This document shows positions 19,890-32,300 of a stretch of DNA of 64,000 nt, piece after piece. Source of the stretch: Pseudozyma flocculosa PF-1 (taxonomy: Eukaryota > Basidiomycota > Ustilaginomycetes > Ustilaginales > Ustilaginaceae); contig NW_006920883.1 of NCBI RefSeq assembly GCF_000417875.1, positions 133,840 to 197,839 on the forward strand, read 5' to 3'. The position numbers and the translations under genes are program-made. Position 1 is the first letter of the stretch; each line of letters begins with the position of its first letter. The notes beneath the pieces are model-generated. The model was not told the origin of the DNA. It worked only from the letters and a program-made list of their open reading frames with translations, and did not search any database.

Positions 19890-22114
19890 GCGGCGGAGAC
19901 GAACGTGGCAACAGTGCAGGCAAGAACGATGGGGCCCAGGCAGACGGTCGAGTTACCCGGCCGTTCCGTTGACTCGTCTAGCCATCGCGAAGGGGAACGG
20001 GCCGAGGGCCAGGAGGGAAGGAGGGGGAAGGAGAACGTAACTGCTTGCTGTGCAGGTGTAAGGCTGAGCGATTTGGTCGTCATGGTAGCGGGGGAGGTGT
20101 TGGTTGCCTGCGCCGTCCGTTCGCTCTTGCTGCCGCCTCCCCCCGTGCGAGGCACCAGATCCCGTCCAGGACTGACTTCTCCATCGCAGCCAAAGCATCG
20201 CAGCACCACCGGCGTGAAGCGGCGGTATCGGTCCGCGGCTACGACATCCGCTCGCCTGGACCGTTCACAGTGGGCAGCCGTCCGTGTCGCGTGCGCCGAA
20301 GCTCACGGGATGCGCTGTCCCGTCGTCCATCTGTCCACGACGATGTCGTTTAGGGCTTCCCCGTGCTCGCTTCTTCTAGACGAGGTCGAACGAGACTCAA
20401 GGCAAGGGTTCAGCAGAAGGCGTGGGCGCATCCTGCAAAGCCAGGCAAGCAGGACAACCCCGCGTCACCTGGTACTGTAGAAGGAGGTATGTATGTAGAG
20501 ATGACCGGGAAGAGTGTCGCCGCGGCGGCGGCCGGCCTTTTGCGTTGACAGAAGAGGAGGGCAAGGAGCTGAGCACATCCGCGGATCAACTATGGAGCGA
20601 GAGCCACGTTACTGGTGTATGTGCAGCTGCGTGCATCCGCACTAGTCGAGCGGCAATTGATTTGGCCTTCCAGCTCGCTTGCTTGCTTGAGGTAGTTACG
20701 CCCGTGCGTGCTGGCTGTTCTTGATAGACCTACCGAGCGGGGAGCGGCCGTCTCTGTCCCGCAGGTGGTCATTTGCCTCACAAGTTACTCGCAGCCGTCC
20801 GAGCGCTCAGTTGCGCAGACGAGGGCGAGCAAGTGAGGGAGGGGATCGTCATGAAACCGGGCCGAAGAGACGCGCTGCGCCAGGATCGACCTTTGTCCGT
20901 CGTACTGTATGTACAGGACCACATTGATAGATGGAGTGCTTCGATCGATGACCGCTCGGTGGGCGCCTGCGCCGCGTGTCAGACGCAACGGACAGCGGAC
21001 GGGGCCGCATGTAAGCGGCGCAGACGCGACAACGGACGACGCCCAGCCGCAGCCGCCGCCGCAGCCGCAGGCCTGACTTCGGCCGCACCTCAAAGTGGCG
21101 CGCGGTTTTGCCAGGCTTCGTGCGTCTGGTTGTGTGCCAACGATCCGCGGCAATCAAAGTCCTATCCTGCATACGGCAGGCCTGGCCTGGTCGGCGAACC
21201 GTCGCGTCGTCGAGGTCAGAGGCCGGTCGACTCCTGGACACGCCAAGGAGGCCACCGAACAACTACTCTGTCGTTGCCGCCTGCAACGTCGGCAGCCCCG
21301 ACCACAACAGACGACGACGACGAGGGACGACGTACGACGAGGGTGCGTTGCCATTGACAACTTGCGACGATCAGGACGACGGGCGCGAAATGGATCCCGG
21401 TTGCCACCCAAGGGCTCAAAGAAGTACGTACATACCGTGCCTGCCTGCCTCTCGACAGACAGCCCGGCGCGGCGCGGCGCGGCAACGGACCGCCATGTCC
21501 CCGACGCACATACCTCATTTGCGACGTCCATCGCTTCCGTCTTCATCTGCTCAAGTTGGGCTGCCGATCCGCTCGCCTCGCTTGCGGCCATCTCCCATCC
21601 AACAGACCGACCCAGCCTCCGCAGCTTGTCCTAGCCTATGTACTTCCTCTTCGTCGTCGAACCTCGGCTGAAACCCATATCAGCGTGGACGACGACGACG
21701 CCCTCTCCGTATCGGAAACGGCAGCACCCAGCCACCACCGTCGCCCATCCCACTTCGGAAAAAGACTGGATCGCCAGCGCAGGCCATACGGGACTGTTTG
21801 AGCCGGCATCGGCAGTGGCATTTCCGCCGTCTTCGATCAAGTGATTTCCGGTGGCAACCGAGGGCCCGGTACGGGTAGGTGCGGCAGCGCGAGGTGAGAG
21901 TCGCGTAAGCCGCCCAGGCAGGATAGAGTGGGGAGACAAGGAGCGGGGGAGCAGGCGTTGCAACCTAGATAGTAGTAGACAGGGCGAGAGACGGAGAGGG
22001 AGAGAAAGAGAGCGAGAGGGAGGGGGATAGGGAGCGTGCGGGCGGGCGTCCGTTGGCGGACCCCTGGTTCAGTTCATTGAAAGGCAGAGCACGTCTACCT
22101 GCAAGCGGGCGAGG

Positions 22115-25100
22115 TCAGCTCGCGGTCTGACCGCTCGTCGCTGGCCGGATCGTGGCCGTGCTGCTGGCTGTCGAACGCTCCGAGCCCATCGACGAAGTCG
22201 AGGGCGTCGAGCGCACAGTGATGCGAGGCGCAGACGACGACGATGGGAGCGACGACGGCGTCGAGGCCTGAGCGGGCGTCGTGGCGGCGATGGTCGAGGA
22301 CGTTGTCGAAGACGAAGCAGGACCCGATGAGAGCGTGCGTCCGGACTGCGTAGCAGAGACGACCCGCGTACCCGGTCGCGGCGTTGCATCGCTCGCAGCG
22401 GCCCGCTTGAGGCTCGGCATCGACCGAGATGGGTGCGGCGCCGGCTTGGTCGATGTCGCTGCCCGTGCGGACTGGCTCGACGCAGCTGATGCCAAGCTGG
22501 ATGCTGCCGGTGGTGCCGTCGATGTTGATGTTGCTGCCGCAGCGGCAGCGGCGGCGGCAGCCATCGTCGCCTGCTTTGTCGTCGTTGTTCTCGCCAGCGC
22601 AGAGGTGCTCGACGTCGATGTGGCTCGGACGGCGGCCGAGGCGTGGCTGCCAGAGCTATTGGTCGACGAGATCGACAGGGCCGGACTCGATCGGCCAGAG
22701 CTCGTCGTCGCCGTCGCCAGGCTGCTTGTCGACGCCGATGGTCTTAACGTCTTGCCACCTCCCAGGAGCGGCGAGGCCCGCATGATCGGGCTGTTGCTCG
22801 ATGGCAGAGCTTGGGTGCCCATTTGAGGCGTCGAGCCACCCCCGCTGCTGCTTCCCGTCGCACCCGCAGAGCGGGGCTGGTTGGTCAGGGCCGCGTGCAG
22901 GCCACCTCGCTGCAAGCCCGCCGTCGGGTTTCCGCTCGCCCGGCCTAGGCTCGAGGGACCAGACCCACTTGTCGGCGAGGAGGAGCTGGGCGGCGCCGAA
23001 AGGCTGGAGCTGGATCCATTGGTCCTCGATGCCCCGTTGCCAGCGCTCTTTGGCCTTTCGCTGGGTCTCGTCACTGCAGTGAGCCGCGCCGCCGACGAGC
23101 GCCGGGTGGTAATGGTCCTGGTCGGCGCAGCCTTGTTGGCGGTGCCGACAACGCCGACGGCATCCGACAAGGTGCCCAGGGTCGAGCTCGATGGCTGCGT
23201 CGGCGTCGCGTTCGAGGTCGTATCGGGAATGGCGCTCGACGGGCTTCGCCCGCTCGCATCGCCTGCACGAAGTGGGCCGATCGCCGCTCCACGTCCCGCG
23301 CCCTCCGCAGCCGCGATAGACTCGGAGCTGCTAGACGTCACCAGCCCGAGCGAGTTTGTCGTCACATCGGAACCGGTCGTGGCCCTCGGCGGTATCGCGG
23401 TCGAGCGACGGCGCAGTGATGGCCGTCGGCCGTCGCCGATGCCGTCGGTTGATGAAGATGACTGCATGCTTCCAGACGAGTCCGACTTGGTGACGCCGCC
23501 GGACCCGCTTGGCTGGTAATCGGCGTCCTTGTCGTCGCCGCCGTGGTCCTCGAGCGTGCTCAACGCGCTCATGGCGCCCTCGAGGTCCTCGATGTCGCCG
23601 ACATCGCTGACGCTCATCGCCCGCGACTCGTCGTCCGAGGTGTCGGTATTGGACTCGGTCCGCCAGAAGCGCCTGGTCGAGCCCGCCGATTCGGAATCGC
23701 TGGCCGCCTGTTGCGGTGTCCGTTTCCGTGCGGTTCGGGACCCTCGCGGCGGGTTTGTTTCGAACAGATCGGCCAGGCTGGCGCTGCCACCTTCAGCATT
23801 GCCGTCTTCGTCGTCTGGATCGCTGCGCTTCATGGCCGAATGCCCGTCATCGCCGTCCTCGGCAGAGTGCTCGTCCGTGCTCCTCGACGCGGCCGCCTCG
23901 CGCTGCCGGCGAAGGTCATGAAGATTGCCAGTGCTGCCCACCCTGCGGCTCGACCTCGACGCCGTAGTTGACGACGGCGTAGCATTGCGTGAGGCCGCTG
24001 CGCTCGATCCGGGCGTCGCCGGGATCAGGTCGACGGGGTCCGGCTTGCGCATCTTGGTGTTGAGCTTGGGCAGCGCATAGTTGACGCTCTTGCGCGTCCG
24101 GCGGGCTCGCCCGAACGTCGCATCCGCCTCCGAAGCCATGGCGGCGTGGCTGACCGAGGTGTCCGAGGCGCCGGATGGCGACGCAGGCGCCTTGTGCGAC
24201 GTCGGCGTCTGGCAGATGTCGGCGTCGTGCGACGCCATCTTCCGCTTGACACCGCCGGGCGTCGAGGGCTCCCTCGATCTCAGGTCTTCGATGCTCGCCT
24301 TCTTGGCCACTAGGTCGGGTTCCATCTTCTGCCTCCTGGCCCTGCGTGGTGTCGGCTGCAGCAGACCATTCTTGGTGTCGGCCTCGGCCTCTTTCCTCGA
24401 GTCGGTGTGCTTGACACCGTTGGTCACTTCGCGCAGAATCGAAGAGGTCGTCATCAGGCCCGCAGACAGGATCGGGCCCGAAATGGCCCGCTGATCCAGT
24501 GGCAGGGGCGGCGAGACGATGGTACTGTCGCCATCACCTCCTTGATCCCGGGCAGGCTGCCCGTTGCCAGCTGCGGCTGAAGCGCTGGAATCTCCGTGCT
24601 CCTCATCGACGCCGCGATCGGCTTTGCGGTAGTAGTCGCCGTCCGTGGCCTCCTTGTCGTCTGTGAGCATGGGCGGCGAAAGGAGTCCGCTTTGACGCCG
24701 GCTGGAGCGCCTCGCCGTCCGCCGTACTGCCTGACCGCGCCCTTCGTGCTGCGCAAGGAGCGCCTCGCGGATACCCGCGTCGACGTGATCGATCGTGCTC
24801 ATGGACGGGCTTACGCCATCGCCATCGTCGCCGTCACTCGAGAACTGGGGCGGATTGGGCCTCCATTCGGGCGTCGAGCCGTCACGCGATGCCACAGCGA
24901 TGGCATGCTCGAGGTCCATCGGAAGGCCGGGGCTGCTCATCGGGCTGGGCGGGCCGCCGTCGTCAAAGAGCGAATGGCTCTCGATCATGTGGAAGCCGGG
25001 GTGGTCGTCGCTGACCCCGAAACTGCTGCCGCCGCTGAGCATTGGCGTATCCTGGCGGTTCAGCGGCCAGTCGGAATGCTGCGAGTGGGCGACCGGGTGT

Positions 25101-25961
25101 GAGGGCGTGTAGGCAGCTCTGCTGGTGGAGGCAGCGACATGGCGGTGCGTCTGGTCCTCGTCATCCTCCATGACATCCAGCAGGTGCGCTTCGGGGGCCC
25201 TGGCTACCGACCTCACCACGCCAGCGGGCAGCGCCGACGGATCGAGCGTAATGCGGTTGCTGGCACGCAGCTGCGGTTCCGGGCCCACCATGGCCAGGTC
25301 CAGCCCGAGCCCTTCGTAGCGGGCCGGGTCCGGGGCCGTAGGTGCCAGCCGTCCGTCGAGGCGTCCCAGGCTCTGGCCAATGACACCCCAGCCCGTCTGC
25401 ACGCAGGCCACGACGTGCTCGAGCTGACTGAGCTTGGCCCTGAGCTCGACCGACGACAGCGCTTGCGCCTCGCGCTCCGTCTCGAGCGTTTCGATCTTGT
25501 TCTCGAGCTCGCGGATGCGCATCTGGGCAAGCGCATTCGTCTTGATGATTTCGCGGTTTTGCGCAATGTGCTTCCGCTTGACTGCGTGCCAGGGCAGCCA
25601 GCGCAGGTCCAAGGTCGATGGTGGGGGCAGGCAGAAAATGGAGGTCCTCAGCAAAGTCGATGCAGGGAGACCGCGCGAGGTGCCACTGTCCGTGGTGCGG
25701 CCGCGCATCGCCTCGTGGCTCTGTGTTTTGCCGTCCAAACACGCTCAGGCCTCCCACATGTGCCCAGCCGTACTCACAGGCTTCAAAGTTTTCCAGGATG
25801 TGCTCCACATTGGGGAAGATGAGTGCCGCGTTGGCGGTCTTTGAACCGTTGCTGCCGCTCCGGCCATCCTGGGAGAGGTTGTTCGGGTCACCCGCTTGGC
25901 CGTTGGCCTGCTCCTGGAGGCTCGCGCTGAGGCGAGCCTCTCTGCGAGTGGCTGGAGCCAT
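22115..25961 (-). CDS. SGO1: Shugoshin (centromeric cohesin protector)
   Basis: Two exons (25961-25778 and 25581-22115) encode about 1216 residues. Shugoshin recruits PP2A to centromeres, protects cohesin and binds phosphorylated histone H2A. Splicing out 25777-25582 (GTGAGT..CAG) creates the N-terminal coiled coil ILENFEAFKRKHIAQNREII, continuing through ALAQMRIRELENKIETLE, which is the PP2A-binding and dimerisation region. The basic shugoshin C-terminal motif lies at about residues 549-577: RARRTRKSVNYALPKLNTKM. In most shugoshins this motif is near the end of the protein. Here about 640 more Ser/Thr/Ala-rich, probably disordered residues follow, including poly-Ala and Ser runs. The start at MAPATRREARLS is supported by the frame and the splice. 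The gene is head to head with RAP1. Confidence 0.9.
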
Positions 25962-28900
25962 GGGCTAGACTCGCGCGAGCAGCGGACCGAACTGCGCCCC
26001 GGAACGTACCCTCAGGACGCAGGCGGACACCGACCAGCGCAAAGTGGATGTAGCGGCAGGGACGCCACGCCGTCGATGTTGACGCCGACGAGAGCGGTGG
26101 GCGTGCCCGCTCAAGCTCTCGATCCAAGCTGCGCTGCGGGCCGACGGGTGGGCTGAGGCGCCGGCCGTCCCCGCGAGATTTGCCAACAATCCTTGCGCTT
26201 CGGTCCGATCCGGTCCAAGGGGAAGCTCCTAGCAAGAGCTAGGATGCCGCGCGTCTGCTCGCAGCCTGCGGAACGGGGGTCGTCCCAGCACGCAAGCGCC
26301 CAGCCAGTCGTGGAGATCGGGCGGTGCCGAGGAGGGCAGCGGTCGGGATGACGGAAGCGCCCGTGAAACGGATGGTGAGGTGGAGCGGGACGAGCCGGTG
26401 GGGCTAGCGGGTCGTAGGAGGCGAAGAGAGTACACTCGGCCCAGCCTCACAGCGGGTTCGAGGAGCGGGCAAGGTGAAAGAGAGCTCGAGAGCTGTCGCT
26501 AGTACTTTGGCCCCAGCTAAGCGGCGAGTCGAAGGTCGATCCGTTGTCGGGCTCCAAGATGCGAGTCGGACAGACGCCGGCTCTATGCTGCCGCTGTCCG
26601 AGACTGTAGCGAGGCGATGGCGGCGTCAAGCAACGGTGTCGCTGGGGCTGCGGCGCTCCCTGTTGTAGACGGCCGCGAGGATACGTCCAGGTCGAGGACG
26701 GCAGGCAGGTCGGCACGGAGGCGGTGACTGGTGGCGGCGGCGTCTCCTTCTGTACTGCTGCTGCTGCGGCAGCGTTTGCGTCGTCGTCGTGGTCGGCAGT
26801 CGAGGCCAGGCTGACCGGCTGGCTGGCAAGCTTGTGGCTGCCTTCGTCGAGCTCAAGCTGGGTGCCCGGATGGCAAGAGGAGAGGTGAGGATAGAGTGCT
26901 GGATGGGCGACGGAAGGGAGCGCGGGGGAATCGAGCCGAATGGATGGGCCCAGGAGCAGAACAGCACACCGTACCGTCCACTCTGCAGCCCAACAGCTTC
27001 AGCAACACCCACGTACAGCTAGAGCAGCAGCAGCAGGCCAGGCAGCACCGTGCTACGTTTTGCCCGGCTGCCGGCCGGTCTGTTTGTGTGTGTTTCGTGT
27101 TGCTCGCCGCTCTGCGTGACCTGCCTCGCCTTCCTGCGCCTGGCCTGCGCACCTGGGCTCGCGTCCCGTTTTCTCGCCTGGCCTGGCCTGGCCTGGCCTG
27201 GCCTGCCCGTCTCCCTGCCGGTCCTTCTTGGCTCGACTTTTTCCCCCGGCCTGCTGCCTGTCGCTGCTGCTGCTGCTTTGAGCCTGGCTGCCTTGTCTGC
27301 CGCTTGCTTGCTGCTTGCTTCTCCCTCCAGCGAGCGGGCAGGCGGATGATATCACATACGAACACGCACCAACACGCACGCCGCACCGAGAGGCGACGTA
27401 CGGATGCCGCGGGAGCAGAGCGAGAAGAGAAGATCGAAGAGAGACGAGACCAACACACGCCGCATGTGTCGTGCAACCTGCCCAACGTCGAGGCCAGCAG
27501 AGGGCAGAGTGTGGTGTGCGCCTCGCGCCCACGCCTGCCCCGACGTTCGCTCCTCGTTCAGGGCGTCGTCGTCGTTCGATCTGGGCGAGCCATACATGTC
27601 CTATCGACATGTGCCTCTCCCTGCCTCTACCTTTCCCGCTGCTGCTACGATGCGGCTGTCGAGAAAGAGCAGCTTGCCAACGCAGCGCCTTGCAAGCCGC
27701 GCACGGTCTTGCTTGATAGCAGAACGACACACAGACAGAGGAGAGAGGCAACAGGGCAGCGGCCGGGCGACTACACCTGCCCTACGGACCAAGAGGTCGA
27801 AGTCGTGGGCACACCGGCCCGCCGTCGTCGTCTTCGGCTGGACGTCTGCTCGCTCGCAGTACGTTGTGATCTTAGAGAAGGAGTGGGGTGGGACCGAGTC
27901 GACCCACGCAGGCCTCTGCTCTCCTCTCCTCTCCTCTGCCCTCAGGCCTATCTCTTGCTGCTCGGTGTGATCCGCTGCTCGCCTTCTTTCGGGCATCACA
28001 CGGACGAGACCCTGGCCTGCCTGCCTGCCTGCCTGGCACCGCGGGCGGCTGCCAGATTCGATGTGACAGGACGCACGCACGCTCGGACTGAGGCACCGCC
28101 AGGCCAGGCGGCCTGCCAAGCTCCTCTCTGGTCCTGCCTGGGCGGGCCTCCCCCCCGGTACGGCAGAGGGTGAGCAGAGGCACACGAGCGAGCGAAGGCC
28201 GTTGGCGGGCCAGCTAGGGCAGGACAGGCTAGGGCCTCAGGGCAGGACGGCTAGGCTAGGCAAGGGGACGGTGCGGGTCCAAACAAACAACACCGCCAAC
28301 CACGCACCCAACCCTAGCCTGGGAGCGCAAGGAGGCAGGCAGCCCATCGGAAGATTTCAGCAACGCAGACGCACGAAAATCGAGAGCAGCCAGGCGAGGG
28401 CCGCCTGGCAGGCGAGGGCCGTGTCAGGCGTTCCATGATGGAGCAAAGCGGCAGCTAGGCCTGGAGGCAGGTCGACGAAGGGCCTGACGCGTTCCAGACG
28501 CGTCCTCGGGCCATCTGCCCGTGGCCAGGCCAGGCCTGGCTTCGAAGCCATCTCGGAACTCGGCGGACGGTGCTGGCCAGCTGGCCAGGCCAACCTGGGG
28601 CCTGGTCAGTCCAGGCTCGAGGGCCGTCCACTCAACGCGAGCGACGGCGGGGACGCGCAGGCAAGCAGCCGGCCAGGCCTCTCGGTCTTCCTTCGCTCCA
28701 CATGCTCGATGCCCAGGCTGAGCTAGACCACCACCATCGAAGACGACGACGACGACGACAACGAGGGCGACTGCTACCGGCATCACACCGTCTATGCGCC
28801 GCCACGCTGCTCCTCTTCTTCTTCCTCCCTACGCTTTCGCGCACTCTCTCTAGCGACCACCCCTCGTCGCTCGCCTCTCGCCTCATCATCTCTGCGCAAG

Positions 28901-29339
28901 GTCAGGCGTTCCTGCCTCCATTGCTGCTTCCATCACCGTCGGGCTGGCCGAGCCGTATTCGAGCGCTGACGGGCCCGACCCGCCTGGCCGCACCGCCGAC
29001 ATTCGAGAGGCCAACAGGTGGTCGGCCCTTGTCGAGACCCGTCCGCCCTTGCGCCCATCGGCCCGACGCCGAGCCCCTCGTTTCGCCTGCGACTGCGGCA
29101 GTGCCTCTAGCCTGCCAGCTCGCAGTCTGGCGAGTCGTTTCCACTCGCAGCGGAGCCGCCGCCGTCACTGCACGCTTCACAGGTCCAGACATGGATCAGG
29201 GCGCCCCCTGGCCCTGACCGCTCTTGCGCTTCCTTGGCCAATTGCTGTCGCCACCCGACCGCGTGCGCTGTCCCGCTCCTCGCCATCCAGGTTTCACCAG
29301 TCGTTTCCTATAAACGGTCGCCGCTCGCAGACCATCGCC
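25962..29339. other. 3.4 kb divergent region between SGO1 and RAP1, rich in GCCTG/CCAGGC repeats
   Basis: No gene is supported. Open frames on both strands are low-complexity (Arg/Pro/Ala/Cys-rich). The stretch is unusually dense in GGCCTGG/CCAGGCC sequence on both strands. It includes six tandem GCCTG units at 27176-27205, CTGC repeats at about 28018-28033, and CT-rich runs near 27915-27940. It must contain both promoters. A TATAAA lies at 29309-29314, only 26 nt before the RAP1 ATG. Confidence 0.6.
27176..27205 (+). repeat. (GCCTG)6 tandem repeat
   Basis: Six exact copies of the pentamer GCCTG lie within the SGO1-RAP1 intergenic region. Related sequence (CTGC, CCAGG, GGCCTGG) recurs over the following 1.5 kb. 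Confidence 0.85.
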
Positions 29340-32300
29340 ATGGCTGATCGAGCGACCAGCCCGGAAGACGGTAAAGCCATGCCACCCGCCGCCACCGGCA
29401 GCGACAGAGGAGGCTTGTTCAGGTCAACGCCCTCGCTCCGACCGACCAACGGCGTCTCGAAAGCCGCAAAGGCGCCGAGCCGACAGGTATCGCAGCAGCC
29501 TCATCCGCCACACGTGGCATCGCCCGCGTCCCTACCCGAGCCGTCGCCAGCACCAGCGCCTGAACCGCAGCGCAGCCTCACCTCGCCAGAAGCCTTGACA
29601 ACGGCCGAGGCTCCCTCGACTGTATCGTCGCGCAAACCCGCGTCCAATACCGGCAGCAAGATGCCGCGGACGCCAAAGCCCGAGCAGAAACCTGCCAGGC
29701 CAAGCCCTGCGCCGACCCGCACAGAGCCGTCGACCATCTTCCGTTTCGGTTCCCAGCGCCACATCCGCGTCAAGTTCCTGCTTCAGAACACCTTTGGCCC
29801 CGTCGAGTACCGCGACCTACAGGTGCTCATTCGCAAGCATGGCGGCGAGGTCGAGTCCAGGATGGGCAAGGCCGACCTGATGGTGGCCAACATCAACACT
29901 CCGATGGAAGCGGCCAAGCTCAACAGGGAGGCCAAGAGACTCGGCAAGCCGCTGCCCATGGTGCTTCCGCAGTTCATCCACGACTGCATCGAGGCGTGCC
30001 AGCTGCTCGAGGTGGAACGGGCCATCTACGTGCCCGACGAGCAGATCAAGGCCCGGCTGGCGGCTTCGGCGTTGACGCCCGGTGCGAGGTCCGGCAGCCG
30101 TCATCCATTTACCGACGAGGATCGGAGCGCGATCGTCGAATACCTCGGCCGCCGCCCGGAGCCGTGGAGCGTCAATGGCGCTGCCAGGGACCTGGCCATC
30201 GACCGTCCGTCGCACACCAAGCACAGCTGGCTGTCGTACCTTCAGGACAACATGACGGCCAAGTGGAACATTCGGCAGCGCGTCTATGCCTGGCAGGCCG
30301 AGAACGGGATCAAGCATCCTAAGCCTGCCACGATGCCGACACGCGGCGGCAGCGTCGCCGATACGTCCCAGCCTTCTGTCACCAGCGCGCAGTCCGCGCC
30401 CGCACCGGCGCAGAAGCCAACAGGCGACTCATCGGTCTCGGCGGTGAGGCGCGGCGAGACCGCACGCGAGCAAAGAAAAGCCGCAAGACGGGACCAGCTC
30501 GACAGCTCCGACGTCGTCGACGAGGAGTCGGAGCCAGTTGGCGGCTGGGCCGAAGCGAAGGCACCGAAGTCTGCGCAGGCGGAGGAGCCGGCCTCCGCCG
30601 ACCAGCTGGCTCCCTCGAACCTGGCTCCAGAAGCCGCCTCTCGATCGGACCGAGGCGGGGACGCCGATCTCGCCGCCGATGCACCCACGGCCCCCTCAGT
30701 GTCACAATCCGGCGCGGCGTCCGCATCTCTAACGGAGGCGGCGCCCGCCCTGGGACCGCCTCACGAAGAAGATTTTCGCGATCAAGCCGATTCCTCGAGC
30801 GTCGAGGTCGAAGAGGAGCTCGAATTTCGCCCGCTGCGACCCGCCAAGCCGAAGCAGGTCCATCATCCTGCAGCTGGCGAGGTACCAGCTACCTTGCGCC
30901 AGGCCGAGCGAGAGGGCCCGTCAGATACGACGCGCGATGTAGCTGCGCCAGAGGCGACTTTGACGACTAGCGCTGCTGCCGGACCGGCTCACGAGAGCGC
31001 CAACGAAGGCGAGAATGCGGTCAGCGAGGAGTCAGAGCCTGAGGATGGCTGGGACATGCCCGAGTCCCTCATCAACGAGCTGGAATCGCCCAAGAAGGAG
31101 AAGAAGACGGCGCGGCCAAAATCAAAGACGCGACCCCGACGCTCCGCAGCCCGCGCATCCCTGAGCGGCGACTCGAATGCCGACGAGGGAGAAAGCTATC
31201 CAGCATCGAGTGCGGAGTCGGAGGTCGACGAGCTCGCCGATGACAGCCAGAACGCGACGGATCCAGTCGAGAATGCCAAAGCGGACCAAGCAGCTGAGCA
31301 GGAGCAAGAGGACCTCGACAAGGCGCACGGTCTAGCAGACCAGCAGGCTGCTGACGACGATCCAAGCTACATTGCTCGCCACCGGGAGGGATCAAAGGGT
31401 CCCCCGCGCGCTCGCTTCACCACGCCGGAGAAGGCGCTCTTGGTCAACAGATTGAGCGACCTGCTGTCCTCCCTCGACGCCGACCAGCCCGACGCGGACA
31501 TCGACATGTCCTCCATCAAGCCGCCGCCCGAGTTCTGGGAGCAGATGAACCACGACAAGCCGCGCCACTCGGCCGCGTCGTGGTCGAGCCACTTTAACAA
31601 GAACGCCGTGCTCTACATTGACGCCGCACAGACCCAGCGCATTGTCCAGCAGGAGACGCAGACGGTCCTTGTGGAGGAAGGGGCCGAGGCGGCTCCCCCT
31701 GGTGACGCTGACGCGATTGGCGACGGGGAGGAAGGCGAGTCGAGCGAGAGCGAACTAGGCGCCGACGAAGCGGCCGGAGCAGACCCGGCATCGCCGCTGA
31801 TCGCAATCTATCCGGCTCCCGGCTGGACGGACGAGGAATACATGGAGGACGAGGAGGACGAGGAGGATGAGGACGAAGAGGACGAAGAGGACGGAGAGGA
31901 GCAGCGCCAGGATGAACACGAGCAGCGCCAGGATGAACAGGAGCAGCGCGAGGAGGAACAGGAGCAGCGCGAGGAGGAACAGGAGCAGCGCGAGGAGGAA
32001 CAGGAGCAGCGCGAGGAGGAACAGGAGCAGCACGAGGAGGAACAGGAGCAGCACGAGGATGGACAGGACCTGGCACCCGAAGCGGGGACTGGACGTCGCT
32101 CCCGCTCCCAGAGCTTCGATCTGGCCACTTGGCAAGAAATCGGCGACGCCATGGCGGCCGAGTTCTTGGAGATCGCCGAGGACAGCACCGAGGGGGCGGC
32201 TCCTGCGGAATCGGCCGAAGATGCGGCCGCAGCCAAGCCTGTCGCGGCCCCCGTCACGTCCAACAACACCCGCGAAACGATCACAAATGGCGACCACGAC

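Larger units (their letters stand above)
19624..22114. other. Intergenic region between GH28 and shugoshin genes
   Basis: Apart from the TATA box and the CAG repeat, this 2.5 kb holds no supported gene. Open frames are short or of shadow composition. A CGGCG/GGCGC run lies near 21466-21483 and a purine-rich GAGA/GGGA run near 21980-22030, just beyond the shugoshin stop. Confidence 0.5.

Noticed and set aside
18473..20209. 578-codon minus-strand frame over the GH28 gene
   Set aside because: It is a frame-shifted shadow (Arg/His/Gln-rich) that runs through the CTG repeat. The GH28 frame has the signal peptide and conserved motifs.
26896..28173. 425-codon plus-strand frame in the SGO1-RAP1 spacer
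   Set aside because: It is Arg/Pro/Ala/Cys low-complexity sequence produced by GCCTG-type repeats, with equally long frames on the other strand.
29049..29339. 97-codon in-frame extension of RAP1 upstream of ATG 29340
   Set aside because: It begins without a suitable ATG, is Arg/Ser/Pro-rich, and precedes a good start context (CGCCATGG), so it was treated as leader.
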